Positions 1 through 6,165 of a DNA stretch of 20,792 nt are shown here, piece by piece. The stretch covers positions 1 to 20,792 of the forward strand of contig JAAZJX010000035.1 of NCBI GenBank assembly GCA_012800155.1, given 5' to 3'. The stretch is from Candidatus Magasanikiibacteriota bacterium. GTDB lineage: Bacteria > Patescibacteriota > Patescibacteriia > Magasanikbacterales > UBA922. The position numbers were made by a program, and so were the translations under genes. A model generated the notes under the pieces. That model saw nothing but the letters and a program-made list of their open reading frames with translations, ran no database searches and was not told the DNA's origin. Position 1 is the first letter of the stretch. Each line of letters begins with the position of its first letter.

Positions 1-2
1 GA

Positions 3-581
3 ATAGAGGGGATTGAGTGGGTGGAGTTGGGGGAGGTGTGTGAATTTGTGAGAGGTCCGTTTGGTGGAAGTTTAAAGAAGGAAATATTTGTAACAGAAGG
101 ATTTGCTGTTTTTGAACAACAGCATGCTATTTATGGAAACTTTACAAATTTTAGATATTTTATAACACCAGATAAGTTTGAAGAAATGAAAAGGTTTGAG
201 GTTAAACCCAATGATTTAATAATGAGTTGCTCAGGGACCATCGGTAAAACAGCTATAATTCCAAAAAATGCGCCAAGAGGAATAATCAATCAGGCTCTTT
301 TAAAATTAAAAGTGACTGAAAAATTAGATGTAAGATATTTAAAGTATTGGATGGATGGAAAATATTTTCAAAAATCTGTTTTTGAAAATGTTGAGGGTGT
401 AGCAATTAAAAACGTAGCTTCTGTTAAAGTACTTTCTTCTATTAAAATCCCTCTTCCATCTCTAGAAATTCAACAGAAAATGATCGCCGAAACGGAAGAG
501 GAGCAAAAGATTATTGATGCTAACAAGCGATTAATTGAGATAATGGAGGGGAAAATTGAGAAAGTGTTAGAGGAGATATAG
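3..581 (+). CDS. hsdS: Type I restriction-modification specificity subunit (HsdS), C-terminal part
   Basis: This is the C-terminal target-recognition domain of a type I restriction specificity subunit, the DNA-reading part of an HsdR/M/S complex. The frame is open to the left edge and starts with IEGIEWVELGEV, the usual opening of an HsdS recognition domain, so the GTG at 21 is probably internal and the gene begins outside the window. Later blocks fit the family: DLIMSCSGTIGKTAII, INQALLKLKV, IPLPSLEIQQKMIAE, and a closing charged coiled coil (EEQKIIDANKRLIEIMEGK) that packs against the methylase. About 193 codons are visible, one recognition domain plus its helix. Codons near the edge are richer in G than the genes that follow, which fits an often-exchanged system but proves nothing. 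It could also be a half-length or remnant hsdS. The hsdM and hsdR genes are not in view. Confidence 0.87.
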   Translation: MEGIEWVELGEVCEFVRGPFGGSLKKEIFVTEGFAVFEQQHAIYGNFTNFRYFITPDKFEEMKRFEVKPNDLIMSCSGTIGKTAIIPKNAPRGIINQALLKLKVTEKLDVRYLKYWMDGKYFQKSVFENVEGVAIKNVASVKVLSSIKIPLPSLEIQQKMIAETEEEQKIIDANKRLIEIMEGKIEKVLEEI

Positions 582-623
582 AAAGTAATGTAATGTTTAT
601 TAACATATTATTTGATAGAATTT

Positions 624-651
624 TTTACATTTGGTAAAATATAATTATAGT
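624..651 (+). promoter_or_regulatory. Putative sigma-70-type promoter for the orphan gene at 687
   Basis: TTTACA at 624-629 and TATAGT at 646-651 are 16 bases apart and precede the ATG at 687 by about 35 bases. A competing TATAAT lies at 640-645 but has no well-spaced -35 box. The surrounding sequence is so AT-rich that chance matches are likely. Confidence 0.35.
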
Positions 652-686
652 TAATAAAATTAATTTTAATTATTAATATTAAATTT

Positions 687-1181
687 ATGAAATTTGAATC
701 ACCACATCCTTTCTCACCAGAGAGAGAAGTAGGAATAGAAAAAAAAGAAAATATTAACAAGGCTAATAATTTTTCTGAATTATATAAAATTTTGGAAGAA
801 ATTGGTGGATTACAAAGTTCTGATATTTTTTATGATTCAAATGATTTAATAGATAGAATAGAAAAAGTTAGAGAAGGTAAATTTGGTATTAATGTGATTA
901 CCAGAACTGAAGGATTAAGAAAAAAGGTTGAAGAATTATTATCTAAGGAAAATGTTGATGGAAAATTTACTTTTGAAAATATTAAAAAAGCTCTTCAAAG
1001 AGGAGAGAAAATAAAAGTAAAAGTAAAAAGACGCAAAGGTCAAATAGAAGATGGATGGAGAATTGATTATATAGTTGATGAAAATAGCTGTATGGTTATT
1101 AAAGATGAATATGAATATAAAAAGGAAGAATCTGCTTCAAAAATTATTTCGTTTGAAGAATTACAAGAACTTAATGGTTAA
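687..1181 (+). CDS. Conserved-looking hypothetical protein, 164 aa, charged
   Basis: I do not recognise a named family. The protein is soluble and highly charged, with no signal peptide or membrane segment. It has a probably disordered N-terminus (residues 1-28), then a helical part with ELYKILEEIGGLQSSDIFYD and ITRTEGLRKKVEELL. A basic stretch follows (KIKVKVKRRKGQ), then a C-terminal part that looks beta-rich (WRIDYIVDENSCMVIKDEY). The pattern 'GG(L/I)Q.S..FY' followed by 'ITRT.GLR.KV..LL' gives me a weak memory of short hypothetical proteins in Patescibacteria; this is not a search result. The ATG follows a possible promoter and has no Shine-Dalgarno motif. The gene stands alone between the hsdS end and a clear terminator, so it is probably transcribed on its own. 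The basic stretch could bind nucleic acid, but nothing proves that. Confidence 0.75.
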   Translation: MKFESPHPFSPEREVGIEKKENINKANNFSELYKILEEIGGLQSSDIFYDSNDLIDRIEKVREGKFGINVITRTEGLRKKVEELLSKENVDGKFTFENIKKALQRGEKIKVKVKRRKGQIEDGWRIDYIVDENSCMVIKDEYEYKKEESASKIISFEELQELNG

Positions 1182-1196
1182 TAAAAAAGGTTAAAT

Positions 1197-1227
1197 AAAA
1201 GCAATGATAAATAATGTCATTGCTTTT
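1197..1227 (+). terminator. Rho-independent terminator after the orphan gene
   Basis: A perfect 11-bp stem (AAAAGCAATGA with TCATTGCTTTT) encloses a 9-base loop and runs into a T-rich tail. It lies 15 bases after the stop codon at 1181. The A-tract on the left arm means it could also work in the opposite direction. Confidence 0.8.
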
Positions 1228-1285
1228 TGTTTTAGGTTTATTTAATATAGTAAGCAATTAATTTTTTATTTTTGATTTTTTAGTG

Positions 1286-1297
1286 TATAATTATAAT
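1286..1297 (+). promoter_or_regulatory. Putative -10 region upstream of tspO
   Basis: Two TATAAT hexamers sit side by side (1286-1291 and 1292-1297), about 20-30 bases before the ATG at 1316. No good -35 box is seen at normal spacing; only T-runs are present. If this is the promoter, the GTG at 1283 cannot be the start because it lies at or before the -10 box. That is one reason for choosing 1316. Confidence 0.35.
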
Positions 1298-1315
1298 AAA
1301 ATTATCTTAAATTCT

Positions 1316-1798
1316 ATGAAAAAAATAAATTATCGGAAATTAATAATTTCTTTATTAATTCCTCAATTAGCTGGTTTACTTGGAATTATTGCAAATTTTA
1401 CTTCTTTGAATTCTTGGTATTTAAATATTAATAAACCAAGTTTCAATCCACCGGGTTGGATTTTTGGTCCAGTCTGGACAATACTTTTTATTTTAATGGG
1501 AATTGCTTTATATTTAGTTTGGCAAGAGAAAGAAAAATTAAATAAAAGAGAAAATAATTTAGCTTGGGGAGTTTTTGGAGCACAATTATTTTTTAATGTT
1601 TTGTGGTCATATTCTTTTTTCTTTTTTAGAAATCCTTTGGCAGGATTAGTAAATATTACTTTTTTACTTGTTTTGATTGTGGGAAATATTATAGTTTTTT
1701 ATAAAATTAAAAAAGAGGCTGGTTGGTTATTGGTCCCTTATTTTTTGTGGGTTAGTTTTGCGAGTGTATTAAATTATTTTTTATTTATTTTAAATTAA
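1316..1798 (+). CDS. tspO: TspO/MBR family tryptophan-rich membrane protein
   Basis: A member of the TspO / peripheral benzodiazepine receptor family: small five-helix membrane proteins that bind porphyrins and other hydrophobic ligands, implicated in stress response and tetrapyrrole handling. The 160 residues hold five hydrophobic segments and the family blocks: a tryptophan and proline-rich loop (SWYLNINKPSFNPPGWIFGP), VWTILFILMGIALYLVW, the helix containing FNVLWSYSFF, and a final PYFLWVSFASVLNYFLF. Length is normal for the family. A GTG at 1283 would add 11 residues, but the ATG at 1316 gives the normal basic N-terminus (MKKINYRK) and lies downstream of the TATAAT pair. The adenosine-kinase-like gene starts five bases after its stop, so the two are probably co-transcribed. 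The ligand here is unknown. Confidence 0.9.
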   Translation: MKKINYRKLIISLLIPQLAGLLGIIANFTSLNSWYLNINKPSFNPPGWIFGPVWTILFILMGIALYLVWQEKEKLNKRENNLAWGVFGAQLFFNVLWSYSFFFFRNPLAGLVNITFLLVLIVGNIIVFYKIKKEAGWLLVPYFLWVSFASVLNYFLFILN

Positions 1799-1803
1799 TT
1801 TTT

Positions 1804-2733
1804 ATGGCAGTGCTTATTTCTGGTTCTTTAGCTTATGATTATATTATGAATTTTCCAGATAGTTTTCGGAATCATATTTTGCCAGATCAAATTCATATTT
1901 TGAATGTTTGTTTTGTAGTAGATTCTCTTAAGAGAAATTTTGGTGGAGTAGCAGGAAATATTGCTTATACTATGAATTTACTTGGTGGCGAGCCAATAAT
2001 TCTTTCTCCTTTAGGTAGTGATGGTCAAGATTATTTTGCTTATTTAAAAAAACATAATTTAAATGTAGATTATATTAAATTTTCTAAAGAAAAGTTGACT
2101 TCTTCTGCTCATATTACGACTGACAAAGAAGATAATCAGATAACAGCTTTTTATAATGGAGCTTTGGCAGAGGCAATAAATCTTTCAGTTAGTGAAATAA
2201 AAGATAAAATTGAATTTGCTTTAATTTCTCCAACTCAAAAAGAAGCAATGATCAAACATGCTAAGGAATGTTATGAACAAAAAATCCCTTTTTGTTTTGA
2301 TCCAGGTCAACAAATAACAGCTTTAACAGCTCAAGAGTTAAAAACTATAATTAGTCAGGCAAAATTTTTGATTGGTAATGATTATGAAATTAAATTAATT
2401 CAAGAAAAAACTGGTTGGAAAATGGAAGATATTTTAAAATGTGTGGAAGCAGTTATTATTACTTTAGGAGAAAAAGGTTCAATGGTGGTAACTACAAAAG
2501 AAACAATTACTGTGGGTATTTGTCCGGCTAATTCTGTAGATGATCCAACTGGAGCTGGAGATGCTTATCGAGCAGGATTTTTTTCAGCTTATGTTCAAGG
2601 TTTAGATTGGAAAACTTGCGCACAGAGGGGAGCAGTAGCCGCAACTTATGCTATAGAAAATTATGGCACACAAAATCATCATTTTACTAAAGAGGAATTT
2701 AATCAGAGATATCAAGAAACTTTTGGTGGATAA
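1804..2733 (+). CDS. PfkB-family sugar kinase, probable adenosine kinase
   Basis: A ribokinase/PfkB-fold kinase of 309 aa, most likely converting adenosine plus ATP to AMP in the cytoplasm. The N-terminal glycine motif FGGVAGN is at residues 46-52. The C-terminal signature DPTGAGDA (247-254) carries the catalytic base Asp253 and the anion hole. Several blocks (GSLAYDYIMNFPDSF, ILPDQIHILNVCF, FGGVAGNIAYTMNLLGGE, FYNGALAEA) resemble, from memory, the Mycobacterium tuberculosis adenosine kinase more than ribokinases or fructokinases, which supports adenosine as substrate. The nearby ahcY, whose reaction releases adenosine, agrees with this. The gene follows tspO by five bases with no Shine-Dalgarno motif. 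Another nucleoside or sugar substrate cannot be excluded from sequence alone. Confidence 0.87.
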   Translation: MAVLISGSLAYDYIMNFPDSFRNHILPDQIHILNVCFVVDSLKRNFGGVAGNIAYTMNLLGGEPIILSPLGSDGQDYFAYLKKHNLNVDYIKFSKEKLTSSAHITTDKEDNQITAFYNGALAEAINLSVSEIKDKIEFALISPTQKEAMIKHAKECYEQKIPFCFDPGQQITALTAQELKTIISQAKFLIGNDYEIKLIQEKTGWKMEDILKCVEAVIITLGEKGSMVVTTKETITVGICPANSVDDPTGAGDAYRAGFFSAYVQGLDWKTCAQRGAVAATYAIENYGTQNHHFTKEEFNQRYQETFGG

Positions 2734-2740
2734 TTGTTAT

Positions 2741-2769
2741 TTGATTTTTAAATAAAAACAGGCTATACT
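2741..2769 (+). promoter_or_regulatory. Putative promoter for the exchanger-ahcY pair
   Basis: TTGATT (2741-2746) and TATACT (2764-2769) are exactly 17 bases apart, an ideal sigma-70 spacing, about 36 bases before the ATG at 2805. The -10 box lies inside the hairpin at 2754-2781, so the two elements overlap. Confidence 0.5.
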
Positions 2770-2781
2770 TAGTCTGTTTTT
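2754..2781 (+). terminator. Hairpin between the adenosine kinase and exchanger genes (terminator or operator)
   Basis: A 12-bp stem with one G-T pair (AAAAACAGGCTA with TAGTCTGTTTTT) and a 4-base loop starts 21 bases after the kinase stop. Its right arm ends in five Ts and is followed by more T-rich sequence, so it looks like an intrinsic terminator. Because it overlaps a well-spaced promoter, it could instead be a palindromic operator. Confidence 0.6.
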
Positions 2782-2804
2782 AATTATTTTTTAAATTATT
2801 TTTT

Positions 2805-3761
2805 ATGCTAATTCCAATTTTATTAATTATTTTGGGTTTGGGAATTTTAATTCTTGGAGCAGAAGGTTTGGTACGCGGTTCAGCTTCTATGGCCAAAAAA
2901 TGGGGCGTGTCTTCTTTGGTGATTGGTTTGACAATAGTAGCTTTTGGTACTTCTACACCAGAATTAGTAGTAAATATGTTTTCAGCTGTTCGTGGTTCTA
3001 CAGATATTGCGATTGGAAATATTGTGGGAAGTAATATTTCTAATATTTTATTAATTTTAGGTATTTCAGCAATTGTTTATCCTTTGTCAGTAAAGAAAAG
3101 TACAGTTACTAGAGAAATTCCTTTTGCTTTATTAGGAATGATTTTGGTTTTTACAATGGGTAATGATATGTTTTTTGATGGCACTGGTTTTAATGCTATT
3201 ACTAGAACAGATGGTTTTTCTTTAATGGCAATTTTTATAATTTTTTTGTTTTATATTTTTGGTTTAGCCAAAAAAGGCGAAGTAGAAGAAGAGGAAGTAA
3301 AAGTTTATTCTTGGCCAAAATCAATTTTATTTACTATAGCAGGTTTAGCTTTGTTAGTTTTAGGAGGACAATTATTAGTTGATAATGCAATTATTTTGGC
3401 TCGTTTGGCTGGCTTGTCCGAAGCTTTGATTGGTTTGACCATAGTAGCAATAGGAACTTCTTTACCAGAATTGGCTACTTCAGTAGTAGCTGCTTATCAT
3501 AAACATGATGATATTGCAATTGGAAATATTGTAGGTTCAAATATTTTTAATGTTTTTTGGATCTTGGGTTTAACTGGTACTATGTTGCAAATGCCTTTTA
3601 ATCCAAATGTAAATATTGATGTTTTAGTTGGAATTGGTGCAACTGTTTTATTATTTATATTTATGTTTATTGGTACAAAGAGAAAATTAAATCGTTGGCA
3701 AGGAGTAATGTTTTTATTATTATATATAGCTTATACTTTTTATTTAATTAATCGTGGTTAG
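2805..3761 (+). CDS. Cation/Ca2+ exchanger (CaCA family, YrbG-like)
   Basis: An inner-membrane antiporter of the calcium/cation exchanger family, exchanging Na+ or H+ for Ca2+ or a similar cation. It shows the two inverted alpha repeats that form the ion path. Repeat 1 has GTSTPEL with Glu53 and the following GNIVGSNISN; repeat 2 has GTSLPEL with Glu222 and GNIVGSNIFN. The two glutamates are the expected cation ligands. The halves, each of about five helices, are joined by an acidic cytoplasmic loop (KKGEVEEEEVKVY). The length of 318 aa matches short bacterial YrbG-type members without regulatory domains. The gene ends four bases before the ATG of ahcY, so they probably share a transcript, though no functional link is obvious. 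The transported ion cannot be told from sequence. Confidence 0.92.
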   Translation: MLIPILLIILGLGILILGAEGLVRGSASMAKKWGVSSLVIGLTIVAFGTSTPELVVNMFSAVRGSTDIAIGNIVGSNISNILLILGISAIVYPLSVKKSTVTREIPFALLGMILVFTMGNDMFFDGTGFNAITRTDGFSLMAIFIIFLFYIFGLAKKGEVEEEEVKVYSWPKSILFTIAGLALLVLGGQLLVDNAIILARLAGLSEALIGLTIVAIGTSLPELATSVVAAYHKHDDIAIGNIVGSNIFNVFWILGLTGTMLQMPFNPNVNIDVLVGIGATVLLFIFMFIGTKRKLNRWQGVMFLLLYIAYTFYLINRG

Positions 3762-3765
3762 AAAT

Positions 3766-5166
3766 ATGGAATACAAGATCAAAGATATAAAATTAGCTGA
3801 TTGGGGACGCAAGGAAATTTCTATTGCTGAAAAAGAAATGCCCGGACTTATGGCAATTAGAAAAAAATATTCTATCAAGAAGCCATTAAAGAATGTACGA
3901 ATTACTGGTTCACTTCATATGACAATTCAAACTGCAGTTTTAATTGAAACTTTAGTAGCTCTTGGCGCTAAAGTGCGATGGTGTAGTTGTAATATTTATT
4001 CTACTCAAGATCAAGCAGCAGCTGCAATTGTCAAAGCTGGAGTACCAGTGTTTGCTTGGAAAGGAGAGACTTTGCCAGAATATTGGTGGTGTACTAGTCG
4101 CGCTTTGGATTTTGGAAATGGCAAAGGACCAGATCTAATTGTAGATGATGGTGGAGATGCTACTTTGATGATTCATAAAGGAGTAGAAATTGAAAAGGAT
4201 CCAAAAATTTTGAAAAAAAATTATATAAAAGAAGGTGAAGATTTTAGAGAATTGATGAATTTATTAAAAAAAGAATATTCACAAAATAAAAATCGTTGGA
4301 CTCAAATAGCAAAAAATGTTCGCGGAGTTTCTGAAGAAACTACAACTGGTGTTCATCGTCTTTATCAAATGGCTAAACAAAAAAAACTTTTATTTCCTGC
4401 AATTAATGTTAATGATTCAGTAACTAAATCTAAATTTGATAATATTTATGGTTGTCGTCATTCTATTGTTGATGGGTTGAATCGAGCGATGGACGTAATG
4501 TTGGGTGGAAAGACAGCTGTAGTTTGTGGTTTTGGTGATGTAGGTAAGGGTTGTGCTCAAGCGCTTCGTGGTCAAGGTTGTCGAGTAATTATTACTGAAA
4601 TTGATCCTATTTGCGCTTTACAAGCAGCGATGGAAGGTTATGAAGTAAAAACTGTAGAAGATACTTTAGGATTGGCAGATATTTATGTAACAGCTACGGG
4701 TAATTTAGATGTGATTACTTTGGAACATTTAAAGAAAATGAAAGATCAAGCGATTGTTTGTAATATTGGTCATTTTGATAATGAAATTCAAGTGGAAAGA
4801 CTTAATAAATTAAAAGGTATTAAAAAAGTTAATATAAAACCACAAGTGGATAAGTATATTTTTCCAGATAAGCATGAAATTTTTATGTTAGCAGAAGGTA
4901 GATTGGTAAATCTGGGCTGTGCTACCGGTCATCCAAGTTTTGTAATGAGTAATAGTTTTTCCAATCAAGTTTTGGCTCAATTAGATCTTTGGAAAAATAA
5001 ATATGAAGTTGGAGTTTATCGTTTACCAAAATATTTAGATGAAGAAGTTGCTAGATTACATTTAGAGAAGATTGGAGTAAAACTTACAAAACTTACCAAA
5101 GCTCAAGCTAATTATTTAGGTATAAGTGATCAAGGACCATATAAAGAAGAACATTATAGGTATTAA
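3766..5166 (+). CDS. ahcY: S-adenosylhomocysteine hydrolase (adenosylhomocysteinase)
   Basis: Splits S-adenosylhomocysteine, the inhibitory product of methyl transfer, into homocysteine and adenosine using bound NAD+. Family blocks are clear: WGRKEISIAEKEMPGLMAIR near the N-terminus, ITGSLHMTIQTAVLIETL, the NAD-binding loop GFGDVGKG (residues 255-262), NIGHFDNEI, LGCATGHPSFVMSNSF, and the conserved C-terminal tail ending HYRY. The roughly 40-residue insertion typical of most bacterial enzymes is present (around KKNYIKEGEDFRELMNLLKK). I chose the ATG at 3766, giving 466 aa. The GTG at 3754 would overlap the exchanger's stop and add only four residues not expected in the family. The adenosine produced is the likely substrate of the kinase at 1804. 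No SAM synthetase or homocysteine-using enzyme is in view. Confidence 0.97.
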   Translation: MEYKIKDIKLADWGRKEISIAEKEMPGLMAIRKKYSIKKPLKNVRITGSLHMTIQTAVLIETLVALGAKVRWCSCNIYSTQDQAAAAIVKAGVPVFAWKGETLPEYWWCTSRALDFGNGKGPDLIVDDGGDATLMIHKGVEIEKDPKILKKNYIKEGEDFRELMNLLKKEYSQNKNRWTQIAKNVRGVSEETTTGVHRLYQMAKQKKLLFPAINVNDSVTKSKFDNIYGCRHSIVDGLNRAMDVMLGGKTAVVCGFGDVGKGCAQALRGQGCRVIITEIDPICALQAAMEGYEVKTVEDTLGLADIYVTATGNLDVITLEHLKKMKDQAIVCNIGHFDNEIQVERLNKLKGIKKVNIKPQVDKYIFPDKHEIFMLAEGRLVNLGCATGHPSFVMSNSFSNQVLAQLDLWKNKYEVGVYRLPKYLDEEVARLHLEKIGVKLTKLTKAQANYLGISDQGPYKEEHYRY

Positions 5167-5197
5167 ATAATTGTTAATAAGTTTTAGTTATAAATAA

Positions 5198-5222
5198 AAA
5201 ACACTTTTTTAAAAAGTGTTTT
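5198..5222 (+). terminator. Terminator after ahcY
   Basis: An 11-bp inverted repeat (AAAACACTTTT with AAAAGTGTTTT) with a 3-base loop and a following ATTTTTAT tail lies 31 bases past the ahcY stop. It is AT-rich but well formed. It sits in the longest gene-free stretch of the window (5167-5361), which otherwise holds only the promoter for the next gene. Confidence 0.7.
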
Positions 5223-5299
5223 ATTTTTATTTAAAATTCTTGTTATTTTAATAGTTTTAAGAATTTATGTTTATTAAAATAGATTAATTAATTTAACTA

Positions 5300-5328
5300 T
5301 TGAAAAAATAATTAAAATAAATTATGAT
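5300..5328 (+). promoter_or_regulatory. Putative promoter of the pseudouridine synthase gene
   Basis: TTGAAA (5300-5305) and TATGAT (5323-5328) each match the sigma-70 consensus at five of six bases and are 17 bases apart. The ATG at 5362 follows by about 33 bases. A terminator upstream makes an independent promoter here likely. Confidence 0.55.
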
Positions 5329-5361
5329 AGACAAAGTATTAAAAATAAAAATAATTAAATT

Positions 5362-6099
5362 ATGACGGCAATGCGTCTTCAAAAATATATGGCAGATCAA
5401 GGGATTTGTTCTCGTCGTAAGGCTGAGGAAATGATTTTGGCTGGACAAGTAAAAGTGGATGGTAAGATAGCAAAAATTGGTATGACGGTTGATGAAAATA
5501 ATCAAATTATGATAAATAATAAAAAGATTGAAAAAATAAAAAATCTTAATGATGCTAAAATTTATATTATTTTGAATAAACCAGTTGATTATATTTGTTC
5601 AAATTCAGTTGAACAAGGTTCTTCAGTTTTAGAATTATTAACTAAAGAAAATTATTGGAAACCAAGAGGAAGAGATATAAAAGAAAGAGTTTATTCAGTA
5701 GGCAGATTGGATAAAGATTCTGAAGGTTTGATACTTTTGACTAATGATGGAGATTTGGCTAATAAACTTACACATCCTAGTTTTGCACATGAAAAAGAAT
5801 ATGAAGTAACAATTAATAAACAATTAGAAAAAGCGGCTATAAAAGTTTTGGAATATGGTATGGATATTGGTGAGGGAGAATATGTTCAAGGTGTGAAGGT
5901 AAAAAAAGTTTTTAATAAGGGTCGCAGAACAATTGTTACAGTTATTTTGAAAGAAGGTAAAAATCGACAAATTCGTAAAATGTTTGGTCGGTTGGGTTAT
6001 CAGATTATTTCTTTGAAAAGAATAAGAATAGGAAAAGTTGGACTGGGTGTTTTGCCTGTAGGAAGATGGAAATTCGTTAAAAGAGAACAGATTATTTAA
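5362..6099 (+). CDS. rRNA pseudouridine synthase, RluB/RsuA family
   Basis: Isomerises a specific uridine of ribosomal RNA to pseudouridine. It has an N-terminal S4 RNA-binding domain (about residues 4-62; MRLQKYMADQGICSRRKAEE and the G(K/Q)VKVDG turn) and a C-terminal catalytic domain. The signature GRLDKDSEGLILLTNDGDLA carries the catalytic aspartate, Asp117. The closing motifs GKNRQIRKMFGRLGY and LKRIRIG are also typical. At 245 aa it is the common length for the RsuA/RluB/RluE/RluF group. RluB (23S) is most likely by resemblance, but the exact target uridine cannot be assigned. The first ATG (MTAM) is used; a second ATG three codons later is equally possible. It appears to be a single-gene unit between a terminator upstream and the strong promoter at 6116. 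Confidence 0.93.
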   Translation: MTAMRLQKYMADQGICSRRKAEEMILAGQVKVDGKIAKIGMTVDENNQIMINNKKIEKIKNLNDAKIYIILNKPVDYICSNSVEQGSSVLELLTKENYWKPRGRDIKERVYSVGRLDKDSEGLILLTNDGDLANKLTHPSFAHEKEYEVTINKQLEKAAIKVLEYGMDIGEGEYVQGVKVKKVFNKGRRTIVTVILKEGKNRQIRKMFGRLGYQIISLKRIRIGKVGLGVLPVGRWKFVKREQII

Positions 6100-6115
6100 A
6101 AATAAATTTGCGATG

Positions 6116-6142
6116 TTGACTTTTGTAAAAATATGCTATACT
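6116..6142 (+). promoter_or_regulatory. Extended -10 promoter of the pilin-like gene
   Basis: TTGACT (6116-6121) lies 15 bases before TATACT (6137-6142), and the -10 box is preceded by TG and one base, making an extended -10 (TGcTATACT). The ATG at 6166 follows 23 bases later. This is the best promoter match in the window and may also serve uvrA. Confidence 0.65.
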
Positions 6143-6165
6143 ATTAGTATTCTTAATTTTAATAT

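Noticed and set aside
1283..1315. GTG start that would extend TspO by 11 residues
   Set aside because: The codons overlap the likely -10 hexamers, and the extra residues do not fit the short basic N-terminus of TspO proteins.
5293..5505. Minus-strand open frame over the pseudouridine synthase start
   Set aside because: It lies opposite the well-supported S4 domain and has no family resemblance; it is a by-product of low TGA/TAA density on the reverse of an AT-rich gene.
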